From Cytophagales bacterium (GTDB lineage Bacteria > Bacteroidota > Bacteroidia > Cytophagales > Cyclobacteriaceae), in contig JAKSDQ010000214.1 in the NCBI GenBank assembly GCA_022360015.1, positions 62,001 through 126,000 of the forward strand: DNA of 64,000 nt. Direction: 5' to 3'. The notes under the pieces were generated by a model. That model did no database searches. It was not told the DNA's origin and saw only the letters and a list, made by a program, of their open reading frames with translations. Of the stretch, positions 44,381-54,181 are shown piece after piece. The number at the start of each line of letters is the position of its first letter. The stretch's first letter is position 1. The position numbers and the translations under genes were made by a program.

Positions 44381-45577
44381 ATGGGAGACCAAATTAACAA
44401 GAATAGACTTTTTTATGCAAGTTGCATAGCATTGATTGTTACTTCTATGACCTTTGCGATCCGGGCAAGGCTGGAAACTGTATTTGGCAGTGATTTTGGC
44501 CTTACCAGCGAAGAACTGGGGTTTGCGTTCGGGCCTGCCTTCTGGGGATTTACGGTGGCTATGGTCATCGGAGGACCGCTGGTCGATATATTTGGGATGA
44601 AAAAAATCATGTGGCTGGCCTTTATCGGCCATCTGGCTGGCATTTTGGTAACAATCTTAGCGACGGATTTTATTACTTTATTCATAGGAACCCTGCTTGT
44701 CGGCCTGGGCAACGGTATGGTGGAAGCTGCGTGTAATCCGCTGGTAGCTACAATGTATCCCCGGGAGAAAACTAAAATGCTTAACAGGTTCCATGTATGG
44801 TTTCCCGGAGGAATTGTTATCGGTAGTGTAGTAGCCTACCTTGTGATGGACGTGATGAACTTAGGCTGGCAAATATTGGTGGGTATTTTGTTTATTCCCT
44901 TAATTATTTACGGTTACCTGTTTTTTGGCCAGAACATGCCCAAAACAGAACGGGTTCAAATGGGTGTATCTACGGCAGATATGTGGAAGGCCATTATAAC
45001 GCCTTTGTTTATTTTGATGGGTTTTTGTATGTTGTTGACAGCATCCACAGAATTGGCCACCAACCAAAGGATATCTTCTCTACTGGTAGAAACCGGTGTT
45101 TCGGCCATTTTGGTTTTAGCTTTTATCAATGGTATCATGGCCTTGGGAAGGGCCTTTGCAGGGCCTGTGGTTCACAAATTGAGTAATAGTGGGGTACTGC
45201 TGTTTTCAGCGATATTTTCCTGCCTGGGGCTGCTATGGTTGAGCTATGCACAAGGCGCCATGACTTTTGCCGCCGCGGGTGTTTTCGCCATAGGCATTTG
45301 TTATTTCTGGCCTACCATGTTAGGCTTTGTTGCTGAAAATGTGCCTGAAAGCGGGGCTTTAGGCTTGTCGGTGATGGGTGGTTTGGGGATGTTATCTGCT
45401 TCGATCGTATTGCCGGTGATGGGCGTATTTATGGACCTGGATATGGCAGGTGGCCAGATACTTCGGTTGATGGCTTATTTACCCGGCTTGCTCATATTTA
45501 TCTTTTTAGGCATCTATTTATGGAGTAAAAAACAAAAAGGAAGAGTGGTAAAGCAACAAACTGAGACTGCTGCCTGA
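44381..45577 (+). CDS. MFS transporter, probably sugar permease
   Basis: A 398-residue major facilitator with 12 predicted membrane helices and no signal peptide. The first cytoplasmic loop has GGPLVDIFGMKKIM, the MFS signature position after helix 2. Helix 4-5 has NGMVEAACNPLVATMYP, similar to the FucP/NagP-type sugar permeases, where Asn and Glu in that helix serve proton-coupled sugar transport. It is divergent from the oxidised-sugar lipoprotein genes, so it may import their product. Substrate not determined. Confidence 0.88.
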   Translation: MGDQINKNRLFYASCIALIVTSMTFAIRARLETVFGSDFGLTSEELGFAFGPAFWGFTVAMVIGGPLVDIFGMKKIMWLAFIGHLAGILVTILATDFITLFIGTLLVGLGNGMVEAACNPLVATMYPREKTKMLNRFHVWFPGGIVIGSVVAYLVMDVMNLGWQILVGILFIPLIIYGYLFFGQNMPKTERVQMGVSTADMWKAIITPLFILMGFCMLLTASTELATNQRISSLLVETGVSAILVLAFINGIMALGRAFAGPVVHKLSNSGVLLFSAIFSCLGLLWLSYAQGAMTFAAAGVFAIGICYFWPTMLGFVAENVPESGALGLSVMGGLGMLSASIVLPVMGVFMDLDMAGGQILRLMAYLPGLLIFIFLGIYLWSKKQKGRVVKQQTETAA

Positions 45578-45926
45578 TATTGTTATAAAAAACACTGCAA
45601 GCTTTCCGGAGAAAAATACACAATAGCACAAGCGGGACTTAGGTGTTGCAAAACTTATGCATGTGCCTCTGTTTTACAGGTGAAAACCTCCGTGTCTCTT
45701 TGTGTCTTGGTGCCTTTGTGGTTCACCATTTTTCACCACGAAGGCACCAAGACACAAAGAGACACTAAGTATTTTGTCGAAAACGTTGTGCAACAGCCAT
45801 GTCCGGTGGGCGCCTATCCAATATGGTGAAAGTTTATTATATTTGCTTTACCGGGGTGAGAGTTCCGTACGATCGGGTCACCTCTTTCGGTACACCAATT
45901 CACAATAAACCACATTGAGTTATACG
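45578..45926. other. 349-nt gap with REP-like element
   Basis: Between the MFS gene and the M20 amidohydrolase gene. It contains inverted copy 3 of the REP-like hairpin (45693-45797) and, downstream of it, a -7-like TATATTTG at 45838-45845 with no matching -33 box. No gene was recognised. Confidence 0.5.
45693..45797 (-). repeat. REP-like hairpin element, copy 3 (inverted)
   Basis: Left arm 45693-45721 and right arm 45736-45764 pair at 28 of 29 positions with a 14-nt loop, the best-preserved stem of the family. The gttgtgcaacagc tail (45785-45797) is at the right, so this copy is in the opposite orientation to copies 1, 2 and 4. Confidence 0.8.
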
Positions 45927-47366
45927 ATGAAAAAAATCCTGATTTCCACCACATTGATCTTCTTATCACTTACTGGCACCTATGCCCAGAAAAAATCAAA
46001 AACTTCACCCAAGAAGAAAGAGGTTATCGCATGGCTGGATAGTAAATCAGAGGAGCTGATCAGGATGAGTGATCAGATATGGGCGTTTGAAGAAACGGCC
46101 TTTGAAGAAACCGAATCAGCAAAAGTTTTGGCGGATTATGCCGAGTCAATGGGATTTGAAGTCGATCGGGGCGTGGCAGATATGCCTACTGCCTTTGTCG
46201 CCACGTATGGATCCGGGAGGCCGGTTATTGGCATACTGGGAGAATACGATGCCTTACCGGGCCTTTCACAACAGGCATTACCCGAAAAAAGACCCATCAA
46301 TGAAGGAGGGGCCGGGCATGGATGTGGCCATAACCTTTTTGGGGTGGGGAGTCTTGCGGCGGCTGTTGCTATCAAAGAGATGATGGCAACAGGAAAACTG
46401 AAAGGTACCGTAAAGTTTTATGGTACACCGGCAGAAGAAAAATATTTTGGCAAGTTGTGGATGGCCAGGGCAGGCTTGTTTGACGGCCTGGACGCCTGTC
46501 TCGACTGGCACCCTGCTGCGGAAACCAAAAGTAATGTTCAAAGCTCACTTGCCCTGGTCGATTTCGTCGTGGAATTCTACGGTCAGGCTGCGCACGCTTC
46601 TTCAGACCCGTGGAATGGAAGAAGTGCCTCAGATGGTCTGGAACTTTATGCCACGGGGATTAACTACCTCCGCGAGCATATTCAGCCGACAGTACGTATT
46701 CATTATCATATCCAGCATGGAGGTGATGTGGTGAATGTGGTGCCCGATTATACAAAAATCTGGACAAGGGTCAGAGATACCAAAAGAGAAGGCATGGAAA
46801 CAGTTTGGAAACGGGTGGAAAGAATCGCGGAAGGAGCCGCCATCATGGCCAACGTCGACTACAAAATCACCCTGGTGTCAGGTTTGCACGAAGTGCTGGT
46901 CAACCGTGCAGGTGGTACTGCCCTTCAGAAAAACCTCGAGTACCTGGGGGATATCACTTACACTGATGAGGAAATCGCATTTGGTAAAAAAATCCAGGCA
47001 GCCACGAATAAACCCCAGGTAGGCATGGATGCTACCATCAAACCATTGGAAGCTACCAAAGAACACCCCCGGGGTGGCTCCACCGATGTGGGTGATGTAA
47101 GCTGGCTGGTGCCTGAGATACGCTTGTCAGTCACCACTGCCCCTAAAGATACCCCCTGGCACTCCTGGGCAGTGGTCGCCTGTGGAGGAATGTCCATCGG
47201 TCACAAAGGAATGATCTATGCCTCCAAAGCATTATCCATGACCATGATAGACCTGTTTGAAGATGAACAACTCCTGAAAGACATGCGGGCAGAGTTCAAT
47301 GAAAGAAAAGGTGACTACAAATACAACCCCATATTACCCGACGGCCCCCCTCCAACCGCCGACTAA
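45927..47366 (+). CDS. Secreted M20-family amidohydrolase (AbgB-like)
   Basis: A 479-residue zinc peptidase/amidohydrolase with a signal peptide (to GTYAQ, about residue 21). Metal-site segments are GEYDALPG, GHGCGHNLFGVG and GTPAEEKYFG, with Glu-Glu following the alanine. The dimerisation lid domain has QAAHASSDPWNGRSASDGLEL. A late GGSTDVGDVSW completes the family pattern. The closest characterised relatives cut p-aminobenzoyl-glutamate or N-acyl amino acids; here the export signal suggests a periplasmic N-acyl or dipeptide substrate. The ATG at 45927 is chosen because it starts the signal peptide; the TTG at 45915 adds four residues. The gene stands alone. Confidence 0.93.
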   Translation: MKKILISTTLIFLSLTGTYAQKKSKTSPKKKEVIAWLDSKSEELIRMSDQIWAFEETAFEETESAKVLADYAESMGFEVDRGVADMPTAFVATYGSGRPVIGILGEYDALPGLSQQALPEKRPINEGGAGHGCGHNLFGVGSLAAAVAIKEMMATGKLKGTVKFYGTPAEEKYFGKLWMARAGLFDGLDACLDWHPAAETKSNVQSSLALVDFVVEFYGQAAHASSDPWNGRSASDGLELYATGINYLREHIQPTVRIHYHIQHGGDVVNVVPDYTKIWTRVRDTKREGMETVWKRVERIAEGAAIMANVDYKITLVSGLHEVLVNRAGGTALQKNLEYLGDITYTDEEIAFGKKIQAATNKPQVGMDATIKPLEATKEHPRGGSTDVGDVSWLVPEIRLSVTTAPKDTPWHSWAVVACGGMSIGHKGMIYASKALSMTMIDLFEDEQLLKDMRAEFNERKGDYKYNPILPDGPPPTAD

Positions 47367-47400
47367 ACAAGAAGCCTTTAAATAGCGCAATCGTCCCATG

Positions 47401-47489
47401 GCTGTTACACAACATTTCAACAAAATGCTTTGTGGCTTGGTGCCTTTGTGGTTAACCATTTTTCACCACAGAGCCACCAAGCCACAAAA
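47401..47489 (+). repeat. REP-like hairpin element, copy 4 with compensatory change
   Basis: Left arm 47428-47451, right arm 47466-47489. Where copies 1 and 3 have a T-A pair at stem position 8, this copy has G (47435) opposite C (47482), so both strands changed together. It starts with gctgttacacaac, the family's usual left end. Confidence 0.8.
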
Positions 47490-47540
47490 AGTCACCAAAA
47501 ATATACCTAAACTCTACACTCATACCCCATCTCACTGACC

Positions 47541-47572
47541 AATTGTCAATTGTTCACTGTCAATTAACAATT
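47541..47572. repeat. Short hairpin of the AATTGTCAATT family
   Basis: Arms aattgtcaattg (47541-47552) and caattaacaatt (47561-47572) pair at 11 of 12 positions with an 8-nt loop. It lies between the convergent M20 and ROK genes, 12 nt past the ROK stop, and could end transcription from either side. Confidence 0.55.
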
Positions 47573-47583
47573 GCCACCCCCTC

Positions 47584-48510
47584 TCACTCCACCAAAAATG
47601 CCGCCCCAAACACCCCCGCACTGTCTCCCAGCTTAGGCTTGGCAATCACCGTATGAAATCCCTTATTTGTATCAAATACATGCTTCTTAATGGCTTTGGG
47701 GCCGTCCTTGTACAATAAGTCGATATTGCCTACACCGCCACCAATGACGATGATATCAGGATCGAGGATATTTACAACATTCGATAACCCTAAGCCAAAA
47801 TAATGAATGAGTCTATCCATCGTTTTTTTTGCGGCCGGATCAGTCCCGTCTTCATAGCCTGTAAGTATATCTTTCAGACTGGTATTTTTACCGCTTTGTT
47901 CATGATAATATTTTTCCAACGATGGCCCTGCCAGCACTGTTTCAACACAGCCCGACTTCCCGCAATAACACTTCCCACCGGATTCGTCCAGAAAAATATG
48001 CCCCCATTCACCGGCAATACCCTGCCTGCCATTGATAACTTTATTGTCAACTACAATGCCTCCTCCAACGCCTGTTCCCATGATTACACCAAAAACAACA
48101 CGGGCATCGGGCATTAGTTCGGGAACAATCCCCATCCTGGTCTCAGCGAGCGCAAAGCAGTTGGCATCGTTGGCCATTTTTACCGGGATGCCCAGCAGAT
48201 CTTCCAAATCCCTTTTAAGTGGTTGCTGATTGAGGCTGGTGGAGTTACTGTTTTTCATCACCCCTTCATGTGGATCCAAAGTGCCTGGCGTGCCTATTCC
48301 GATGGCTTCAGGGCGGGCATTTACCTCTTCGGCTATCTGGTTAATCAAAGTCCGGATTCGGCCCATTATATGATGATAGCCTTTGGCCGACTCCGAAGCG
48401 ATCCGTTTTCTGAAAATCACCTCTGGCGGATTACACTGTTTGATGACCACTCCCTCCACTTTGGTTCCGCCCAGATCAATGCCCCATAATAAATCGTTAC
48501 CGTTGCTCAT
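47584..48510 (-). CDS. ROK-family sugar kinase, probable glucokinase
   Basis: A 308-residue cytoplasmic kinase. The ATP-binding start is WGIDLGGTKVEGVVI. The sugar-binding NDANCFALAE and EWGHIFLDE hold the catalytic Asp and Glu, and the zinc motif CYCGKSGCVE identifies the ROK kinases. The C-terminal half has IVIGGGVGN. Lack of a DNA-binding domain makes it a kinase, not a repressor. Glucose is the most likely substrate because its start overlaps the GH13 alpha-glucosidase stop by 4 nt (ATGA), so it would phosphorylate the sugar that enzyme releases. It is the last gene of the six-gene operon. Confidence 0.93.
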   Translation of the reverse strand: MSNGNDLLWGIDLGGTKVEGVVIKQCNPPEVIFRKRIASESAKGYHHIMGRIRTLINQIAEEVNARPEAIGIGTPGTLDPHEGVMKNSNSTSLNQQPLKRDLEDLLGIPVKMANDANCFALAETRMGIVPELMPDARVVFGVIMGTGVGGGIVVDNKVINGRQGIAGEWGHIFLDESGGKCYCGKSGCVETVLAGPSLEKYYHEQSGKNTSLKDILTGYEDGTDPAAKKTMDRLIHYFGLGLSNVVNILDPDIIVIGGGVGNIDLLYKDGPKAIKKHVFDTNKGFHTVIAKPKLGDSAGVFGAAFLVE

Positions 48511-50183
48511 AGGTTTAAAACTTTGTAAATGTTACCTTCCCAGGGTCTTAGCAGGAAAGTATTACCTTGTTGGCTAACCGGTTTGTCGTAATTTGACAAA
48601 AGACAAATCAACTCCCTAGACCCATGGGCGTCCAAAGTTAATTCTCTTTTTTTATTAGAAAAATTTAAAACCACTAGTATCTCAAGGTTTTTATCAAATC
48701 TTTTGTAAACGAATAAATCCGGATCGTCTTCCATCAACAGTTGGAACCCACCGTAAACCAATAGGCTGTGATTTTTACGAAACCTGATCATTCTTCTATA
48801 AAAATTTAAAATTGAATCAGGATCACCCTCATTTTCAGCCACGTTGATGTGCCTGTAATTAGGGTTACACTTAAGCCAGGGGGTTGTTTTAGAAAAGCCA
48901 CCATTTTCACTATGGTTCCATTGCATGGGGGTTCTGGCGTTATCGCGGCTTCGATCATGGATGATTTTCAAAAATTCGTCCATATCCCTGCCGGCCCGCT
49001 CGGCTTCCCGGTAACTGCTGATAGTCTCAATATCATTGTAATCTTCAATGGAGGGAAAGGCGACGTTGGTCATGCCAATTTCATCGCCCTGATACAGGAA
49101 GACTGTGCCACGCATGGAAAGCAACAGTATGGCCAGTAATTTAGCGGATTCTTTTCTGTATCGGGCGTCATTACCAAACCTGGAGACCATCCTGGCAAAA
49201 TCGTGATTGCCCAGGAAAATGCTATTCCAGCCCTCACCGGCCAGCGCCTCATCCCAAATATTAAATACACTTTTAAACTCCCTGAGGTCCCAGGGTACCA
49301 CATCGTACTTGCCGTTTTTGTTGCTTCCAAGGTGTAAGTGACCGAAATGGAAAATCATGTTTAGTGCTTTCCTGCTATGACCAACATACAGATTGGCTGT
49401 ATCGGGTGTGATGCCCGGGCCTTCGCCTACGGTCATAACATCATAGTGGCAAAGCACTTCTTCATACATTTCCCTGATAAACTCATGTACGCGGGGACCA
49501 TTGGCATATACATGGTCTATGACATCATAAAAATCTTCGTAATCAGTGTCAGGGAATCCGATATCCTTGGAGATCAGTGAAATGACATCCATTCTGAAGC
49601 CGTCAATCCCCTTGTCAAGCCAGAATTTCATAATACGGTGAACTTCTTTCCTGACCGCTGAATTCTCCCAGTTGAGATCCGGCTGTTTTTTTGAGAAAAG
49701 GTGTAGATAGTATTCACTGTCGTTTTTGCCTCGTTCCCAGGCTGAGCCTTTGAAAAACGATGGCCAGTTATTGGGTGCCTTGCCTGCACGGCCTTTTCTC
49801 CAGTGGTAATAATTCCTGTATGGACTGTTTTTTGATTTTTGAGAGGCTACAAACCACGGATGTTCATCAGACGTATGATTGACTACCAGATCCATAATGA
49901 TTTTCAGATCCCGGCTATGGGCTTCCTTTAATAATTCATCAAAATCATCCAAGGTGCCAAATTCCTCCATGATATCAGTGTAGTCACTGATGTCATAGCC
50001 GTTGTCATCGTTAGGGGACCGGTAAACAGGGCAAAGCCATATAACATCGACCCCGAGATCCCTGATATAATCCAGTTTTTGGATGATACCTCGAATGTCA
50101 CCGATTCCGTCGTTGTCGGTATCTTTAAAACTGCGCGGATAAATCTGGTATACGATGCTTTCTTTCCACCAAACTTTTTTCAT
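48507..50183 (-). CDS. GH13 alpha-glucosidase (oligo-1,6-glucosidase type)
   Basis: A 558-residue cytoplasmic GH13 enzyme with the TIM barrel start WWKESIVYQIYPRSF. The conserved regions are MDLVVNHTSD (I), GFRMDVISL with nucleophile Asp199 (II), VGEGPG with acid/base Glu254 (III) and LGNHDFARMVSRFG with transition-state Asp328 (IV). Val after the nucleophile is the residue linked in this subfamily to alpha-1,6 rather than alpha-1,4 preference. Region IV has Phe-Ala where relatives usually have Gln-Pro (NHDQPR), which suggests an unusual aglycone site. It lies between glpD (19 nt upstream) and the ROK kinase. A glucosyl-glycerol substrate is proposed from context. Confidence 0.94.
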   Translation of the reverse strand: MKKVWWKESIVYQIYPRSFKDTDNDGIGDIRGIIQKLDYIRDLGVDVIWLCPVYRSPNDDNGYDISDYTDIMEEFGTLDDFDELLKEAHSRDLKIIMDLVVNHTSDEHPWFVASQKSKNSPYRNYYHWRKGRAGKAPNNWPSFFKGSAWERGKNDSEYYLHLFSKKQPDLNWENSAVRKEVHRIMKFWLDKGIDGFRMDVISLISKDIGFPDTDYEDFYDVIDHVYANGPRVHEFIREMYEEVLCHYDVMTVGEGPGITPDTANLYVGHSRKALNMIFHFGHLHLGSNKNGKYDVVPWDLREFKSVFNIWDEALAGEGWNSIFLGNHDFARMVSRFGNDARYRKESAKLLAILLLSMRGTVFLYQGDEIGMTNVAFPSIEDYNDIETISSYREAERAGRDMDEFLKIIHDRSRDNARTPMQWNHSENGGFSKTTPWLKCNPNYRHINVAENEGDPDSILNFYRRMIRFRKNHSLLVYGGFQLLMEDDPDLFVYKRFDKNLEILVVLNFSNKKRELTLDAHGSRELICLLSNYDKPVSQQGNTFLLRPWEGNIYKVLNL

Positions 50184-50202
50184 CTTTTTTTAATATACCT
50201 TC

Positions 50203-51861
50203 TCAGCTATTTTCCGGTTTAAAATTACAGGCTTCGAATATGGCGATGTTTATTTGGTCTCTTTCCTGTTGTTTTTGAATGGCATCCCAGTTAAAATAAT
50301 TGGCAAACTCGTCAATTACAGGGTCCACAAGGGCTTTAAGGTTTTCTATTTTGAAATATAACCTGCCAGTCCTTCGGATAATAAAATCCTGTGGCCTGTG
50401 GACCATTTCGTGGTTTAAAGTGAACCATAATTCAGCTTTGGTCAACCTCAGGAGGGCGTCATTATCTTTCAATTCCAGAAACTTTTCAAGGACTTTGTCA
50501 GTTTGACGACCGTAGTTACTTACCAGGTATGTGGCGTCGTGCAAATCCAACCCAAAAGTTTTTATTCGCTCCAAAACGTGGACGATGTAGGCGTTCACAT
50601 CTGCTGTATTTTCAAATACACCACCACTTAACACGATTTTGTCGGTAAGACATTTTTTGAAAGTTTTGCCATATTCCTCTTCATGTTTCTCCGCCACCAT
50701 ATCCACGACTCTTTGGGCCATTTTCCTGTAGCCGGTCAGTTTGCCCCCGGCGATAGAAATCAAGCCGGTAGAGGACTCGAATATTTCATCTTTGCGGGAT
50801 AATTCAGAGGCGGATTTACCGTCCTCGTGAATCAGGGGTCTGACACCCGCCCAGCTCGAGACGATATCATTAATTTCCACATGGATATCAGGAAACATAT
50901 GGTTGATGGCATCGATCAGGTATTGGGCATCTTCAGTATGGGGCACTACGTGGTCCTTATTGCCCGGATAATTTGTATCGGTGGTACCTACATAGGTAAT
51001 TTTGCCTCTTGGGATAGCAAAAACCATGCGGCCATCGGGCACATCGAAATACAGGGAATATTTTACCGGGAATTTATGATGTGGCAATACGATGTGTACA
51101 CCCTTGGTGAGATGAAGTCTTTTGCCTTTTTTGGAATGGTTAATATTTCGGAGGTCATCTACCCACGGCCCGGCTGCGCTGACTACGTATTTCGATTGAA
51201 TATTAAAAGTTTCACCGGATAGCATATCTTCTGCGACAATGCCGGTGACCCTTTCGTGCTTATAGGTGAAATCACTTGCCTTCATGTAGTTGATCGCGTC
51301 AGATTCATATTTAGCAGCGGTTTTCAGCACTTCAATGGTGAGACGGGCATCGTCTGTCCGGTATTCGGCGTACAGGCCGGCTCCCTTTAGTATTTTTTCA
51401 GGCAATAAAGGTTCGATAGCTAATGTTTCTTCTTTGCTGAGCATTTTGCGCTGATCCTCTTTTTCTACCCCTGCCAGCACATCATACACCATTAACCCGA
51501 AAGATGTCAATAATTTGCCAAATGTGCCTCCTTCGATAATAGGGAGTAACATTTTCTCAGAAACCACCAGATGCGGGGCAAGCTTATGTACAATGGCCCT
51601 TTCCATACCCACTTCTCTGACCAGGGCAATTTCAAACTGTTTCAGGTATCTTAGTCCTCCGTGAATCAATTTGGTCGACCGGCTGCTGGTTCCGGAGGCA
51701 AAGTCGTTTTTTTCTACAAGGGCCGTCTTCAGCCCTCTTGAAGCGGCATCCAAGGCGATGCCCGCACCGGTAATACCTCCACCGATTACGACCAGGTCGT
51801 AATAGTGGGTTTTTAACCGGTCAATTACCGCAGCGCGTTCGAAAGACGAAAACCTTTTCAT
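50203..51861 (-). CDS. glpD: FAD-dependent glycerol-3-phosphate dehydrogenase
   Basis: A 552-residue flavoenzyme that oxidises sn-glycerol 3-phosphate to dihydroxyacetone phosphate and feeds electrons to quinone at the inner membrane. The FAD site is VVIGGGITGAGIALDAASRG, followed by the family signature TSSRSTKLIHGGLRYL. Later marks are GPWVDDLR, GTTDTNYPG, SWAGVRPL and SIAGGKLTGYRKMA. Length matches GlpD/GlpA. Its ATG lies 1 nt after the glpK stop, so the two are tightly co-expressed. Confidence 0.97.
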   Translation of the reverse strand: MKRFSSFERAAVIDRLKTHYYDLVVIGGGITGAGIALDAASRGLKTALVEKNDFASGTSSRSTKLIHGGLRYLKQFEIALVREVGMERAIVHKLAPHLVVSEKMLLPIIEGGTFGKLLTSFGLMVYDVLAGVEKEDQRKMLSKEETLAIEPLLPEKILKGAGLYAEYRTDDARLTIEVLKTAAKYESDAINYMKASDFTYKHERVTGIVAEDMLSGETFNIQSKYVVSAAGPWVDDLRNINHSKKGKRLHLTKGVHIVLPHHKFPVKYSLYFDVPDGRMVFAIPRGKITYVGTTDTNYPGNKDHVVPHTEDAQYLIDAINHMFPDIHVEINDIVSSWAGVRPLIHEDGKSASELSRKDEIFESSTGLISIAGGKLTGYRKMAQRVVDMVAEKHEEEYGKTFKKCLTDKIVLSGGVFENTADVNAYIVHVLERIKTFGLDLHDATYLVSNYGRQTDKVLEKFLELKDNDALLRLTKAELWFTLNHEMVHRPQDFIIRRTGRLYFKIENLKALVDPVIDEFANYFNWDAIQKQQERDQINIAIFEACNFKPENS

Positions 51862-51862
51862 A

Positions 51863-53371
<1,509 letters not shown>

Positions 53372-54166
53372 TTACAATTTTTTCTTTTCATTTACAATGG
53401 CTAAAACAATGCTGATGACTGCCACGGCCACCATAATCAAAAATGTAGTGGTAATTGTTCCCTGAAAGAGGGCTACATACAACTGGGCACCCAGTACACC
53501 GCCTACCATGGGACCAGCTACAGGTATCCAGGAATAGGACCAGTCCGAGTGACCTTTGCCGTTGATTGGCAGCAGGAAATGTGCCAGCCTGGGGCCGAAA
53601 TCACGGGCCGGGTTAATGGCAAAACCAGTGGTTCCACCCAGGCCGAAGCCAATAACCATGATGAGGCCACCGACTACTAGTGGATTAAGACCCTCGGTAA
53701 ATTTATTGGCTCCGATAAACAGCAGGCCTAACGTTAAAATCATAGTACCGATCATTTCACTGACAAAATTGGCCGAATTGGAGCGGATGGCAGGCGCAGT
53801 ACAAAACACGGCAAGCTTGGCGGCTTTGTCATCGGTATTTTTCCAATGGGGCAAATAATGAATCCAAACGATGGCACCACCGGCCGCAGCACCGGTAACC
53901 TGCGCCAGAATATATCCCGGAACCAGGTTCCATGAAAACTCACCCACCGAAGCCAGGGCCAGTGTTACAGCAGGATTGATGTGTGCCCCGCTCACATGGC
54001 CCACTGCATACACGGCAAAAGCCACAGACAGCCCCCAGGCTATGCATATAACAATCCAACCGGAGTTCTCAGCCTTTGATCCCTTCAGCACCACACCGCC
54101 TACTACACCACCCCCTAAAATGATCAATAACATAGTTCCGACGAGTTCACCTAAATAAACAGACAT
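53372..54166 (-). CDS. glpF: Glycerol facilitator (aquaglyceroporin)
   Basis: A 264-residue MIP channel with six membrane helices and two half-helices. The two pore motifs are HINPAVTLAL and FAINPARDFGPR; the Asp-x-x-x-Arg-rich second half (GLNPLVVGG, NPARDFGPR) matches GlpF rather than water-only channels. It lets glycerol cross the inner membrane. It lies 15 nt after the symporter gene and 24 nt before glpK, as in classical glp operons. Confidence 0.96.
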   Translation of the reverse strand: MSVYLGELVGTMLLIILGGGVVGGVVLKGSKAENSGWIVICIAWGLSVAFAVYAVGHVSGAHINPAVTLALASVGEFSWNLVPGYILAQVTGAAAGGAIVWIHYLPHWKNTDDKAAKLAVFCTAPAIRSNSANFVSEMIGTMILTLGLLFIGANKFTEGLNPLVVGGLIMVIGFGLGGTTGFAINPARDFGPRLAHFLLPINGKGHSDWSYSWIPVAGPMVGGVLGAQLYVALFQGTITTTFLIMVAVAVISIVLAIVNEKKKL

Positions 54167-54181
54167 ATCGATTAAATTTAG

